Counted from the stretch's first letter, positions 22,284-34,327 are shown. The stretch is 64,000 bases of DNA from Amylostereum areolatum (GCA_012932865.1 SAXG01000012.1:310001-374000); one strand, 5' to 3'. The notes: generated by a model from the letters alone, not told the origin. Translations and numbers: made by a program.

Positions 22284-24308
22284 ATGTCCGACTCCAGATC
22301 CAATTCCTCTAATACCTCTCGCCGTCGTTCCACGTCCGCCGCCAGCCTTGGTTTTTTCACCCCTTCTGCTGCGTCCTTCCAACCGCGTCCCTACAATCCC
22401 AACGCTTCCACTCCACTCCCCATCCCCAAACCCCCGCCACGCAATCAAATGCTCTCTCACCAAGTCCTCCCGATGGATCCCTCTCCTGCCGATCCCACCG
22501 CCGTTTTCATCAGCCCTCCTTTTACAGATTTTCCTGATTCTCATTTGCACCCTGAAGGCCTCACATATGCCATCATGGCCGCCCACCCAGATTATTTTCT
22601 CAAAGTCGCAGACTTCATTCCAGCTTCCGGCGTTTCCTCAAACCCCCATGCGATCCCTTACTCTCCCCAACTTGAGCCTCCCCGCGGTTGGTGCCCTTCG
22701 AAGAAGAAAGACCTCAAGGAGCGCGGGTCCGACGGATGGCCAGAAGGCGAAGAGCCTCGCCTCCGTTGCACTTTTTGCCGACGTACCTACGCCGGCGTCA
22801 ATGCCAAGAGCATGTGGAGACGTCATATATTAGAGAAACATGACCTCGCTATGTCCAACCGTCGCGGTGCATCCGGTCGCAAAGCTAGCAGTGGTATGTT
22901 TCTATGGCGTTCTGCATTCCTCTCATTGTTGACAACCTTTTCAACAGATGAAGGAAAGAACACGAAGGGGAAAGAGAAGGAAAATGTGACCTCTTCAAGC
23001 GCACGAACTGGAGCAAAAGTGTCTTCTTCCTCAAGTACCAAGTCCAAACTTCGTTCGATCCGTCCCTCCGCAAGCGCCAGTAGCTCTGCTCTCTATGAGC
23101 GGTCGAATGGTAGTGAATCTGTCGACGACGACGACGAAGAGGACGATGATGACACACCTGCTCCATCTGCCCCTCGCATAACCCAACGAGAATTTTCTAC
23201 GGTTTCAACTCGGGTTCGACCCCCAGCCTCGCAGGCAAGCTCCCGGGCAACTCCCACCCCGCCCCCCGATTCTCCCCCGTCGGATGCCCCAGAGCTTGGA
23301 ACAGTGTCGGACGACGACCCTCCTACTCCCCGTCGATCTTTGGCTCCCGGTTCTCCGTATGACCCCTCCACTACCCCTTCCTTTCGTCATTCGCCACCTC
23401 GTCTTCCTTCAGACCAGCCTTGGCGTTATGCCAGCCCAAGCCACCCTCTTCACTCTATAGCTCGCGATTTATCCTTGAGCGCCGTTGCGCTCAACGGGTC
23501 GAGCCCCAAGGCCACCGGTACTGCTCCCACTGGCATTGATGTTAGCCCCGTGGTGATTGCTCCTCGTGCTAGCAAGGGAAGCGTATTCAGCACACCCAGT
23601 ATCATAGGATACGACCATCACAAGGAGTCGGGCAGTACTCTCAAGGGATTGGGTCTCAGCAGTGTCAAGCCCACGCCTCGTCGACTTTTTTCAACGGGTT
23701 CGATACCTGCGTCAGTCAACGAACGAGTCAAGAAACGGTTCCGACCTATCGAGGAGTCCCCTCTCCGTTATGGCATCAGCTTCACGCCCCGTGCTTTCAA
23801 ATCGTCCCGTACTTCTGTGAACAGCTCGTCGCCGACGCGTATGCACTTTGATGGAGGCTCTCTTCTTTCGCCCTCCTTAGCCATTGAGGACCCATTTGTT
23901 CACATGTACGGATCCTTGGCGGAGTTCCACCGAGGGCAACTCAGGGGCTCCAGTCCGCCGACGACCCCGGAATCGGAGAGCCCCGTCATCCGAAGGACAC
24001 TCGTGTCGGACGCTTCAAGCAGTGGCAGCCGTCCTGGGTCCCTAAAGGGAATGGGCCTCAGCCTCATGGAACCGTTCTCCCTGAAGCGTGGGCTTGAATT
24101 GGATGACGATGAAGATGACTCGGACTCCAGCTCCGACAACGAGGACTTCCAGCCTCGCCGCTTAATGCTCGCATCCCCCGTCTCTAGGTGCCGGCTCACC
24201 GCGACAAAGAGCTTTTCGGAACTGAAGGGAAGTCGTGCAGGCGACGATTCGCCCAGCGCCCGCCCTCCTTTGAGGAAGAGGAGGCGCACTATTGCTGGGG
24301 ATGATTGA
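22284..24308 (+). CDS. Low-complexity protein with one C2H2-like zinc finger
   Basis: I do not recognise the family. The ATG at 22284 follows a pyrimidine-rich leader; one 55-57 nt intron lies at about 22894-22948 (GTATGT...CAACAG). A single finger, CTFCRRTYAGVNAKSMWRRH followed by ILEKH (C-x2-C-x15-H-x4-H), lies near residue 165. Around it are Ser/Thr/Pro-rich regions, an acidic tract (DDDDEEDDDD) near residue 275 and a basic C-terminal cluster KRRRTI. Short motifs of the form GLGLSS/GMGLSL recur (near residues 455 and 595). Disorder, finger and basic cluster suggest a nuclear, possibly DNA-binding, protein; this is inference. A BED-type finger is an alternative. Confidence 0.78.
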   Translation: MSDSRSNSSNTSRRRSTSAASLGFFTPSAASFQPRPYNPNASTPLPIPKPPPRNQMLSHQVLPMDPSPADPTAVFISPPFTDFPDSHLHPEGLTYAIMAAHPDYFLKVADFIPASGVSSNPHAIPYSPQLEPPRGWCPSKKKDLKERGSDGWPEGEEPRLRCTFCRRTYAGVNAKSMWRRHILEKHDLAMSNRRGASGRKASSGMFLWRSAFLSLLTTFSTDEGKNTKGKEKENVTSSSARTGAKVSSSSSTKSKLRSIRPSASASSSALYERSNGSESVDDDDEEDDDDTPAPSAPRITQREFSTVSTRVRPPASQASSRATPTPPPDSPPSDAPELGTVSDDDPPTPRRSLAPGSPYDPSTTPSFRHSPPRLPSDQPWRYASPSHPLHSIARDLSLSAVALNGSSPKATGTAPTGIDVSPVVIAPRASKGSVFSTPSIIGYDHHKESGSTLKGLGLSSVKPTPRRLFSTGSIPASVNERVKKRFRPIEESPLRYGISFTPRAFKSSRTSVNSSSPTRMHFDGGSLLSPSLAIEDPFVHMYGSLAEFHRGQLRGSSPPTTPESESPVIRRTLVSDASSSGSRPGSLKGMGLSLMEPFSLKRGLELDDDEDDSDSSSDNEDFQPRRLMLASPVSRCRLTATKSFSELKGSRAGDDSPSARPPLRKRRRTIAGDD

Positions 24309-24880
24309 ACACCCATTGGACGCTTCCCCCCTCACCAACCATGTTTTTATGCTCCCTTTCCCCTACATCTGTCACTGTCGCTATCGTGTCGCTTTGTTCC
24401 GCTTTGAGTACTATGTATCGGTATTGGTGACGATGCCACCTAGCGCATGCGAGATGACGGCCGTCGTGTTTTGTATGTTCTAGTTTCTCTTTTGTTTGCC
24501 TACCTTCCCGTATCCCTTATGCTACGTCCTGTGATAGTTGATCGCCTTCTGGTTTCCCGTGTTTCATAGGTCCTCTTCCTTATCGGGCTCATCCTCATTG
24601 GGCTCATCTGCCTCCCGTTCTTGTGTTGCATCACTTACGTATCCCCCCCCAATCTCCTCGTGTATTTATCTCTCGAGCCATTTCCTGTTTAGCTTCCTAC
24701 TCCTGTTTACCGTGGTAGCATTGATAGGGCTACAATTATGCATCCTTTCCGTACTCTCATTTCAGGCAACTACTGTAACTTGCCCGTTTGTGCACTGGGA
24801 TAATCCTGCCATCGAACACATTGGTCTATCTGAAGATCAGGGGTTATCCAGGTCGCTTGTAAGGAGAACCTACCCAAAAA
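24309..24880. other. Convergent 3' intergenic region
   Basis: This is 570 bp between the stops of the C2H2-like gene (+) and ureD (-). It is pyrimidine-rich, with no ORF of recognisable content, and presumably holds both 3' UTRs. Confidence 0.55.
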
Positions 24881-25903
24881 TTAAGCAAAGGCTTTGCGAT
24901 AGATATCGATGCCAACGATGTTCTCCAGCCCTTGTAGCGCGGCCTGTAGCCAGACCCTGACATCCTCTGTCTCCTTGCCCGCCACCCTCAACATTCTCCC
25001 GTCCTGGCCACGGATCGGAGAGAGTGACCAGAGCAAAACGGGAGGTTCCGTGATCTTGAACACTGTCAGAGCCTTGAAACGTACGTCCAGTCCGCGTACA
25101 AGATCCTTCACCAACGGTCCGTACAACATGACCGTGGCGAAGCAAGAGTACGGACCCATTTTGTCGGCGAGCGTACGTCGTGGGAGTGGCCACACGTTGA
25201 GCGGTTCGCCATCCAAAAGTACCGCGTCTCGGGCGATGCGCGTGCCGTCGAGGAAGACCTCGTTGATGCTGCGGTACTGCGAGAACGCCCACTCTTCCCC
25301 TCTTGCACGTCGGCCGGATGTGTACCAGTCTAGCAGCACGGCAGAAGCGCCGTTCTCGAGATGAAAGGTCTGGATCTGGTGGTAGGAAGCTGCTTGGAAG
25401 CAGGTGACGGGATCCGGGAGGAGAAACAGCGCGCCTCCATCCGCGATGTGGACGTCTAATCCTTGTCGGGTGGTTGCAAGGTCGCCCTCGCGCAGAGTTA
25501 TCTCGGGGTTGTATCGCACCGAAACCCTGCTTCCAGGACGTGCTTTAAACACTTTCGTGGATCCCTGGAGCACTCGCTGTCAAAGATCGACCTCACCACA
25601 AATAGACATACGCACTTGGGAAAGCAATAGGAGGTGTACACCGGACCCAACGTCGACGGCCAAAACGATATGGTCTCCTCCAACCAGGCCTCCGCCGTAG
25701 CTGAGCATGTAGACGATGGCGACACCATCTTGGTCGATTCGAGGAGAGAGTAGCTTGAGGGGGTATGTGTACGAGAGCTGAGGAAAAACGATGGTGGTTC
25801 CGTGTAGCCGCGCAGTGATCTGTCCCACCCCGAGCTTATCGGCGTCGCGGGCAGATACAGCATCCATGGGCCGAGAAGGATGTCCGTAAGGAGAGGCGAG
25901 CAT
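24881..25903 (-). CDS. ureD: Urease accessory protein UreD
   Basis: UreD binds apo-urease and, with UreF and UreG, carries nickel into its active site in the cytosol. The start ATG is at 25903. The first exon ends ...HLLLLSQ, and one 39 nt intron (GTGCGT...GACAG, about 25580-25618) joins it to RVLQGSTKVFKARPG. Family landmarks: MLSYGGGLVGGDHIVLAVDV, DGGALFLLPDPVTCF, LLDWYTSGRRARGEEWAF and a C-terminal segment with RVAGKETEDVRVWLQAAL. The length, about 325 residues, is normal for fungal UreD. The frame is clean. No other urease gene is in the window. Confidence 0.93.
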
Positions 25904-26444
25904 TGGTATGAATGGTGATGACTGATTATACCATTGGTGTTTACATCTCTGAACGTCCGTTGAGACATTCGGTCTTACAATGTAAAGACGAAGAAGGCAC
26001 GGAGAAGATGTAACCTACCTGAAGACTGCCGATCAAGCCACAGATAGATAGATGGTACAGTCAAACTATTCGTTTGGGATTTGTGTCATATATTCATAAT
26101 CCGGGTCCGAGTCCAGGGGTGGGGTACATATCGAAACAAGTCGTAAGGAGTGTGTAGGTGTGGACACTAGGAAAAAGAAGCAAAGCTATGAACAAACGAA
26201 TTAGCACAACGAGAGCAAGAGCGAGAGGGAGGGGTGGGGGGCCCGGGGGACATGGTGGGTAAACAAAACGATATCGCGAGTGAGAGACTTCATCCTTGAA
26301 GCAAAAAAAAGAGAATATATGTACGAGAACCAAGGAATTGAAAAGGGGCTGTAAAGTAGTATGAAATCATGGGCGACGACATGCAGTGAGAGAAAGCTAT
26401 GACCACAGATGAGGAAATGACACCGAGAGAAACCGAAGGAGAGA
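25904..26444. other. Upstream of ureD and downstream of the Byr4-like gene, no gene seen
   Basis: This is 541 bp between two minus-strand genes. It contains purine-rich runs near 26215-26240 (GAGCGAGAGGGAGGGG type) but no supportable ORF. It should hold the ureD promoter and the 3' UTR of the Byr4-like gene. Confidence 0.5.
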
Positions 26445-29142
26445 TTAGTACTTGCGCGTCGCGAGCGCGCGTATTTCATAGAGGTACGACCGATCTGAAT
26501 CGGCGTAGACATCCCCCAACTTGCCTCTCCACCCTTTCATCTCCGCTCGATGGCGCTCTTCGGCAGCACGACAAGAATCCAAGAAGGAGTCGTCCACGTC
26601 GTACACCATCGATGCTCGCGAACCCCGGTCACTACCAGACTCTGACGGGCTCCGAACACGACTTCGTGCAGGGCTGGGCGGCTCGACCTGGGATGTCGCG
26701 CTAGAGTTCGCCTCGGATGTGGTGGTAGGGTTGGGCTGCTCGGATGGTACCACCCCTGGTCTCCCAGGCGTCACCATCCTCCTCGTCATCTGCGAGGTCG
26801 GCAAAGACATCGGGCTCGTCCTCTTCTGGGGCGAGCGTCGATATCCAGCACATTCGAGTGGGATCGAAAATCATGTTGCCAACTCTCCTTGCGCCCGATG
26901 CAAAGGAACCAACGGGCGATCCTACTGACGATCCCGTGAGATGTGTGATGAGGGCTGGCCGTGTAGGCGCCATAGCGGCATCGAAGTCGCGGAGAGCTTG
27001 GTCGTTGCCTTCCCATCGAAGAGTTTGGGGATTCCATTTCATCTCCCCAACAACTGACAATGATCAGTTAGTGGCTGCGATTATCGTCGAATAAAGGAGG
27101 CTTTACCTTTTGGAGCGCCGACACCTCCCAAGTTGCGAATCAACGTCGGCTTTCTTCGTGTATGACCTGAAGGGGATGCGAGCTTCTTGCGTTTTGGCAG
27201 GGTCTCTGAAGTAGGTGGTTTGAGGGCTCCACTTTCGATGCGCCCGCTACGCTTTAAGGTGCGTGGCACAGACTCTGGGCCTGTAAAAAGGGTTTAGCGT
27301 TATAACGCTAGCACAGACATGCCAATGTATTCACCTGAACCGCTACTCGAGAGATCACGCTTGGATCTTCGCCGAATCGTCTCTCTACCAGATTCGGTTT
27401 TCTTGGGCGAGTACATTGCGCCGGGAACACGATTACCGTAGCCCTTTGGCTGAACACGGAATTCGGTTTCCTTGTCGCGATCGGTAGGAAGGTCGTCGAA
27501 TGCATCAAGCTCGGTACCATCGCCGTACGTTCGAATTCGCTTCGGTTTTCGGAGAACACGAGGGCCGGCGGGGGCAGAGCTAGGACCGGCCGACGGCCCT
27601 GGCGTGCGGGTGCGAACAGACAATGAGGAAGGGGGTCGAGGAGGTATGGGTGATGTTGCGCGGGAAGTCGGTGAAGGGGAGGGAAAGACGGAAGATATCG
27701 CTGGGCGAACCTTCATGCGGGAGGAATTTGTAGGCATAGTGAGACGGTGTGCGGCAGGGTTCGAGGAAGGAGTGGATGGCCGAGTGGGTGGCACGGTGTA
27801 TTCTATTCCTCGCATTCTGCTAGTAGAACTACCATGCCCATGCGTCTTGGCCCGAGACGCGGCAGTGGGAGCGTTGTATCGCGGAGCTTGATCGGAAGGT
27901 CCAGCCGAGGGTAGCCCCGAGCCTGAGGCCTGGGGCTGGCTATTAGTCCATGAGAGAAGAAAGTGAGGCTTTGCGAGTAAGTCTACGTTGGACGGTAGGA
28001 GGGGAAGCGGGATTGAGGCCAGTATGGGACTTCTGACCGCGGAGACTGCCGGCCTTACTCGCATAGGAAGGCGGGGGGGAAGTGGCGGGAGTGAGGAGTG
28101 CCTGATAAGACTTGGTCCTAGAAGGCTGTGCACGTGGAGGAGGTGAAGGGCGAAAGCCTGAGCTTTTGCAGCTGTCTCTGAGACGCAGGAGGAGGGTTGA
28201 CCGGGGATCTGGCCCGATCGCGGTCACCTCGAAGTCTTGAAGGAGGACGGACAGGACAAAGGCTTGGTAGGGAGGCTGCTACTCCGGGAGGATAAAGGGG
28301 GTGCCCGTCGGAAATGAGATTGCTGGGTTTGCAGCAAGGCGACTGGGACTGAAGTCCACGTCGTCGTCAATGAGCAGTCCCATCTCGAAGTCATCCTCCG
28401 GGTTAGGAATTGCAATCTTGATACCGTCTTCGTTGACCTGCGCCCGCTTCTTTATCTCCAACAATTTTGCCAAATGCTTGCCGCTAGATCCAGACTCGAA
28501 AAGACCGGAGGGGATGACGAGACCGTCGAGGTCACCGTCATCCTCATCGTCCTCGTCGGTCTCTGTCTCCGGCTGTGATGCCGAGGTAGAGTTGGAGGAC
28601 AACGAGCCTAGGTCGAAGCCTAGGGTGGAGTACGTGTCCGAAGATTGGGAGGAGGAAGAGGTCTGATCTTTTTCGCCCCATTCGAGAGAGTTCTTGGAAG
28701 ATTGGTGTGAGAGAGGTCGGAGGGAAAGTTGGGTGAGATCGTTGGGAAGGGAAAATGCGGATTCGAAATCCTCGTCGATGGTGGGAGGGGATGGGGGTTT
28801 GGACTCGAGTCTGGGCCTGAGAGTTGCCATCTTGATGGTGGACAGACCCTCGTCCTCCTCATCGTCTTCGTCGACGGTCATGGAAAGCGGAGGCCGGATG
28901 GTGACCATGGCGGACGAGGACTGTCTTGCCATCTCGGATCGAGCAACCATCCCAGCAACCACCGCCTGCGCCTTTGCTCCACCCGTCTTTCCAAAATCCA
29001 TCTCCATATCCCAATCCTCCTCGTCCTCCTTGTCAGAATCAGCGGCGAGGGAGTGAAGGGGTTCGTCATCGTTGAGATCGAAGTCGGCGTCGGGCCATTC
29101 TTCCTGGGAGAGGGAGATGGTGGGAGCGGGGATGGTGGACAT
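26445..29142 (-). CDS. byr4: Byr4/Bfa1-like two-component GAP subunit, with frame breaks
   Basis: Byr4 (Bfa1) pairs with Cdc16/Bub2 as the GAP for the Spg1/Tem1 GTPase at spindle poles, restraining mitotic exit and septation. The start ATG at 29142 leads to SLSQEEWPDADFDLNDD. A central disordered region carries DDDVDFSPSRL, GSLRGQKSHTGL and LTRKASLSSLMD, and the C-terminal Byr4 core has KPTLIRNLGGVGAP, VVGEMKWNPQTLRWEGND, NMIFDPTRMCWIS and DVFADLADDEEDGDAWE. Two introns in the C-terminal third are clean. The frame breaks at about 28287 (one base missing; creates a TAG at 28279-28281), 28147 (+1), 27945 (+1) and about 26760 (+1); each shift restores family-like sequence. The gene is either poorly resolved sequence or a pseudogene. 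Confidence 0.8.
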
Positions 29143-29614
29143 GGCGGGGGGGTAGAATAGTAGAGTGAGCGAGTAGAGTAGAGGTAGAGCGGGGCAAGTC
29201 CCCCTAGAGAAGGGGGAGATGAGATGAAAGGGCCAGGCGGGGTGGAGTGGAAGTAATAAGGAGTGAGAAAAGTCCGTGCGGAGTGGAGGACGGAGAGGAG
29301 AAAAGCTGGCTGATGGATTCTCGGGTTCGAAAAGCGTGTGGTAGCCTTGAGGCGGATAAAGGCTTGAGGAAAATAAAATGGAGAGAGATGGGGGATTGCG
29401 GTTGACAGACCGGGCGTCGGCTCTTTCTTTCAGTTGGTCCTGTTTGCTCCCTCGGAGTCGTCCCGCCGCTCCCAGCCTCCCTCGGCTTCTTCCGCTTATT
29501 TTCAATCTCAGAACCCCTTATCCTCCACAATACATTATTATCCTTTTATTGGTTGCACCCTCAGGCCTCAATATTCAATAATAATGACAATCCCCTCCAT
29601 AACCATTATCCACC

Positions 29615-32600
29615 TCAGTACGGCTTCAACCTCCTCAGCTCTCGCGAGTCGTACTCAATCTCGTCCTCTTCTTTGTCCATCCATTCCTCTTCCTCTCTCT
29701 CCTTCTCCCCCCAATCGCCCACAATTTCTTCCAGCCCTTTCCGCATCCGCAGACCCCTCTCCCCCATACTCTCCGCCAGTCCGTTTAGCTCTCTTTCGTT
29801 GAATACCGATCGCAACGACTCAAACGCAGGCATGTATAGCTCTGCACGCTCTCTTAGCGCGCCCTCATAGAAGAATATACCGTGAATATGATCGTACCTT
29901 TCACCAGCGGGCATTGTCCGATCGCTCGGAAAAGCACGTCCTTTGCCTTTTGCAGTTGTCCCGCCCGAATCTCGAATTCAATGTAGACGCGCCACAGTAT
30001 CGGGCTGCCCCGCGTCCTGCGTTCCTACCTCTTAAGCTTCATCGCCTCATACTCAACGGTCGTCACGCACCTTTCATGGCTCACTGCCGCAGCCAACCCG
30101 TTTCGTGTCCTCTCCAACTCCCACTTCCCACCGTCCCTTTTCCCATCCCGTGATCCACACATCCACAATCCTTCTGGCCACGTTCTTCTCCTCGGCAAAT
30201 TCGTTGACGTCGATTTCCCCAAGAAGGTCCTTCACGCGCCCCCACACACCCTGTCCCTTCTGCATCTCCAGAAACATGCCCAGGATGGCCGTGTTGTTTG
30301 GGAAAAGCTTCACCGCCCGCTCCAACCGTTCCCGTAACAACGCCGGGCGCGTTGCACTCCGTAGACTGACGACGTGATGATAAAGCATCGTCAGCGATGC
30401 AACCGCCATGCTCTCGTCCGCCACGCTACCTGCTCGGAGAGGAGCAGAGAGACTCTCTGGCATGTTCGTGCCCGTGAGTAGCTCGAGCAAACAACCCAGC
30501 TGCGTCCATGCCTCTCGCACCTTCCACAGCACAGAAGGAATCGTCTGTACGGTCTCTTGAAGTTGACGTTTAGCGCGTAAGGATTCCAATACCGTTGGCG
30601 CCATCGACGCAGGCAGCTTGCAAGATGATGTTGACGGCAGTGTCGGGGTCCCCGGAGAGCCACTCCAATTCGGCCCAGTCCCACCACAGCGAGCCCGTAC
30701 TTAGCCGATTCTCCAACGAGGTAGGGGCGGTTAGTACCGTTTGGTACACCATACGCGCGTCGTCGAGGCGTCCGCGGAGAACGTTCTAGTCGAGCATGGG
30801 CGGCCCAGTGCGACAACGAGTCCCTTGCCATTGAGAGGAATGAACGCGAAAGTTTCAAAGCACTGGTCAAACGCCGGTCAATGTCATATAATCGTGAGGG
30901 AGCCGTAACTGTGCTAACCCTTTGATGCTTATTGTGGCTTCGAATGCCAGTGCCAAGGTGTCCCATTCAGCATCATCCATCCCCATCCGGCATACGGTAA
31001 ACACGTTACGGACAAACTCCACATTCGTGAATGCCAGATCTTGTTTTGACCACATCGCCCATTGGTTGTTGAGGGTATCCAGAGGACCCAGAGCACGATA
31101 TGACCAGTGTTTGATGGGACCGAACCCACTGGTATACTCCTGCTCCTTGCCGATAAGCACACCTGCTTGCGCATCTGCGACGACACGGTGGGCAGGAGAT
31201 GATGGGGGAAACATTGATGAAATACAACTGGCAGAGCTGAGATGCCCTTCAGCCCATCGATCAGTCGTTTGCTGACAGGGAGGCGGTGAACCGGGGACAT
31301 GAAGACCTAAGAAGGACAGCCAGATGAGACGAAAGATCGTTCTTAGAACGATTAGACGTAAGAGGGAACAGGAAAGGCCGCAAATCAGAGAACAGAATAA
31401 TCGCAAAAGGATCTGTGTCCGCGTCCGGCATCCGTCGATTTCAAGGGGGGACGAAGAATGTGATCAGCTAGACTCTCTTCACGGGCCCACTGTCGATAGG
31501 GATCTTCGTGCAATCGCGTGCCTATGAGCTGGGATGTCGAGGGGGCTGAAGGGGAGCCGGGTTCTGGTTTGCCAGCATTGAGCCAGCTATTCCAACCTTT
31601 GGCGGATGTTTCGCCTATGCGATGGGTCTCCGATTCCCAAAATTCTTCCAGGGCATCCAGACACTCGTTGAGGGAAGTGGAGGCCATCGACACAGGAATG
31701 CAGAATGTCCTTCAAATAACACTTTAGTCATATCTATCCCAGTCGATGATATGCCCACGACTTACAGTTCTCCCTGAGCTTGGAACAATGCCATCGCACG
31801 CTCGTGGAAGCCTGAAGCGTATTGGAGTTACACAAGAAATGAAGACCGCTAGACGGACATACCTGCATGACGCATAACCACTGCTACCCTCCAAAATATC
31901 CTCAATTTATCCAGCTCGTTGGACGACGCTGATAGCATCCTCACGGCATCCTCTAAGACCCCATTGAATCCCTCGACGCGTCGACGCGTTCTCCATTCCA
32001 ACCAACCCATCCTGATATCAGGATCATTGAACCTGAACCCGGCTTCCCACTCCTCGCTCAAACGGCTGTCATCCCAGATTTCTTCGCCAGCTTGAAGGTA
32101 AAGTAAACGCAGGTGGGCTGTTGCTGAACCTCTTTGCAACGTTGCAAAAGCGCGCTCAAGGACCGAAATTGTGATTTCCGCCCGAGCAATGGTAGCGTTC
32201 TGAGAAGTAATAGGAACCTGCGAAAGCATGTGGAGGAGGATGGACGTCCAAGTTTCGGGATTGAGGGAGTCCCGGGAAAGCTGCTGCTGAATATCTTGCA
32301 ACTTCTCTTGGTAGGCCGTAACAGGTGTCGTATCGACGTCATCGTCGGTCTGGGAGCCTTCGTCGTTCGAAGATGAAGCCTCCGAATCGGAGTCTTCGAC
32401 CCTCTCCGGCTCTATAGATCGGTACGAAGGAGCTTCACGAGTTCGTTGACGGGACGATATACGGATAAAGCCTTCGACCTCTTCGTATTTGCGAGTAGTC
32501 GTTGGTAAGGGGATCAGACGGCGAGGAGGAGCTTTCAGAATCGCCCGAGTGCTGGTGTCTGAAACGCTGGGAAGCTGCCGCGAAAATGGGGCATTGGAAC

Positions 32601-33227
32601 CATGAGCATTCGATGGCTGAGGTGAAGACACACCTTGCGCGGACGACGATCGCCCACAACGACCTCCACTCCCTTGTTATTGCGGTAGACAGCTGTCCAT
32701 GCTGTTCCAAGTCCAAGGATCTTGATGCCCGCTTGGACATTATTAGCAATCTAGGTCACCATGGGAGGCTACATACATCCGACAAGAGTGTACCGCGGAA
32801 CGTCCCCGGCATGTATACCGCCATAGCGAGTATTCAAAGGATCACCGCGCCGGTCTGAGTAAAACAGAGGCTTTGACGGATCTAGCTTCGAGACCACAGA
32901 ACCCTTGGAGGCTCTCAGTCGGTCTTCCTCCTCCTTCAAGCGTTCGTCCCTGGAAAACAAGTCTTCTCTGTACTTGTCGAGGTTCCGACGTGATGTCTTG
33001 CTTCGATGAGTCTTTCCACTTTTCTTCTGGTCTTCCTTGCTATGAGATCGCGCCTTCGAACTGGGACCTTGGTCCTCGCGCCCACGCCTGCTCCGGTATG
33101 TCTTGTGTGTATCATCCTGCCTATTTTCCTGATTGATAGAAGCGTGAGAGGAGGATGGCGCGGTTGAAGTGAGATCTGGAAAGGAAGAAAACACGGGTGG
33201 GAAAGAAGAAAAAGAAGGAGCAGACAT
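29615..33227 (-). CDS. NRDE2: NRDE2 family protein, with several frame breaks
   Basis: NRDE2 (fission yeast Nrl1) is a nuclear helical-repeat protein that partners the Mtr4 helicase in RNA surveillance, splicing control and heterochromatin silencing. The start ATG is at 33227. The basic N-terminus contains SKLDPSKPLFYSDRRGDPLN followed by TRYGGIHAGDVPRYTLVG, the conserved NRDE2 entry segment. HAT/TPR-like helices follow, with PYRQWAREESLADHILRPPL, FLGLHVPGS, SLWWDWAELEWLSGDPDTAV and LYMPAFESLRSVFNEREL. Introns are recognisable throughout. Between them the frame must be shifted at about 32640 (2 bases extra or 1 missing), 31426, 31338, 30602 and 30124 (each one base extra) and about 30790 (one base missing). 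It is divergent from NIP7, only 172 bp away. Confidence 0.85.
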
Positions 33228-33399
33228 GGTTGTAAGTAAGGAGGGCTTGAGACATGCTGGTGGCGGCGTTCACGAGGACGGCAGCACCGGTCCGGTCGAT
33301 CTCTTCTCAGAGCTGCAGTCTGAGAAGTTTGCAGACTCAAGTACTCACCACCACCACCACCAGCATCACCCCACGACTAGTCGATCGTTCATTCCAAGC
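33228..33399. promoter_or_regulatory. Short bidirectional promoter NRDE2 / NIP7
   Basis: Only 172 bp separate the start codons of NRDE2 (-, 33227) and NIP7 (+, 33400). A (CAC)n run lies at about 33346-33361. Both promoters must lie within this interval or overlap the 5' ends of the neighbouring transcripts. Confidence 0.6.
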
Positions 33400-34197
33400 A
33401 TGCGCCCACTAACAGAAGAAGAGAGCAAAGCCGTCTTTGAAAAGCTTGCCAATTATATTGTACCATTTCCTCACTCATTTCCTCGCACCGTCTGACCTTG
33501 GCACAGGGCAAAAACCTCATTCATCTCATCGACAGAACAGACGAGCCTTACTGTTTCCGCCTGCAGAAAGATAGAGTCTATTATGTCTCCGAATCTTCCA
33601 TGCGTCTTGGCATTTCCGTAGCACGCACCAACTTGGTTAGCCTTGGGACTTGCTTCGGCAAGTTCAGCAAAAGTGGCAAATTCAAACTGCACGTAACAGC
33701 GCTGGATTATCTTGCACAGTATGCAAAGTATAAGGTTCGTCTGCGCTTCATCGCTCTTGGGCTGTACTCACGGATGGAACAGGTTTGGATAAAACCGAAC
33801 GGCGAAATGTCATTCCTCTATGGCAATCACGTTTTAAAAAACCATCTGGGTCGTATAACCGAAGACACCCCAGAACACCAGGGCGTCGTGGTCTTTAGCA
33901 TGACCGACATTCCATTGGTGCGTAGTCACAACCGTCCTTTTCATCAGCATGCCTCAAATTTACATAGGGTTTTGGTGTTACATCGCGGATCCACTGTGGA
34001 CACACGGAAACTAGATCCAACCGCTATCATAGTATTCCATCAAGCGTGAGTATATCTATACCTATGCGGCGCTATCCCGTTTACAGTGCAAACACAGTGA
34101 TGTAGGAGAATACTTAAGGGACGAGGTGAGCAATCTTACTTAGCTTTTATTGCCATTGACAATCTCGAATGAATGTTTCCAGGATACCCTTTTCTAA
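33400..34197 (+). CDS. NIP7: 60S ribosome biogenesis protein NIP7
   Basis: NIP7 is a PUA-domain RNA-binding factor needed for 27S pre-rRNA processing and 60S assembly. The start ATG at 33400 gives [20 protein letters not shown], an almost exact match to the family N-terminus, so upstream in-frame codons are ignored. Further matches: [79 protein letters not shown] and [20 protein letters not shown]. Introns fall after NY, after KYK, after IPL, after QA and before the last exon (GATACCCTTTTC then TAA). About 180 residues, the usual size, with no frame problem. Confidence 0.97.
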
Positions 34198-34327
34198 GCA
34201 TCATCACCTACTCGCTGATTACCTTTCTATCACGGCCGGGGCGTAAAGGACCTCGAGGGCTGGTCTGTTCTGGAGTGACTTGGCTCTGCATCGTCGCACC
34301 ATGTAGTTCTAGTGAGTGGTCGCAGGC

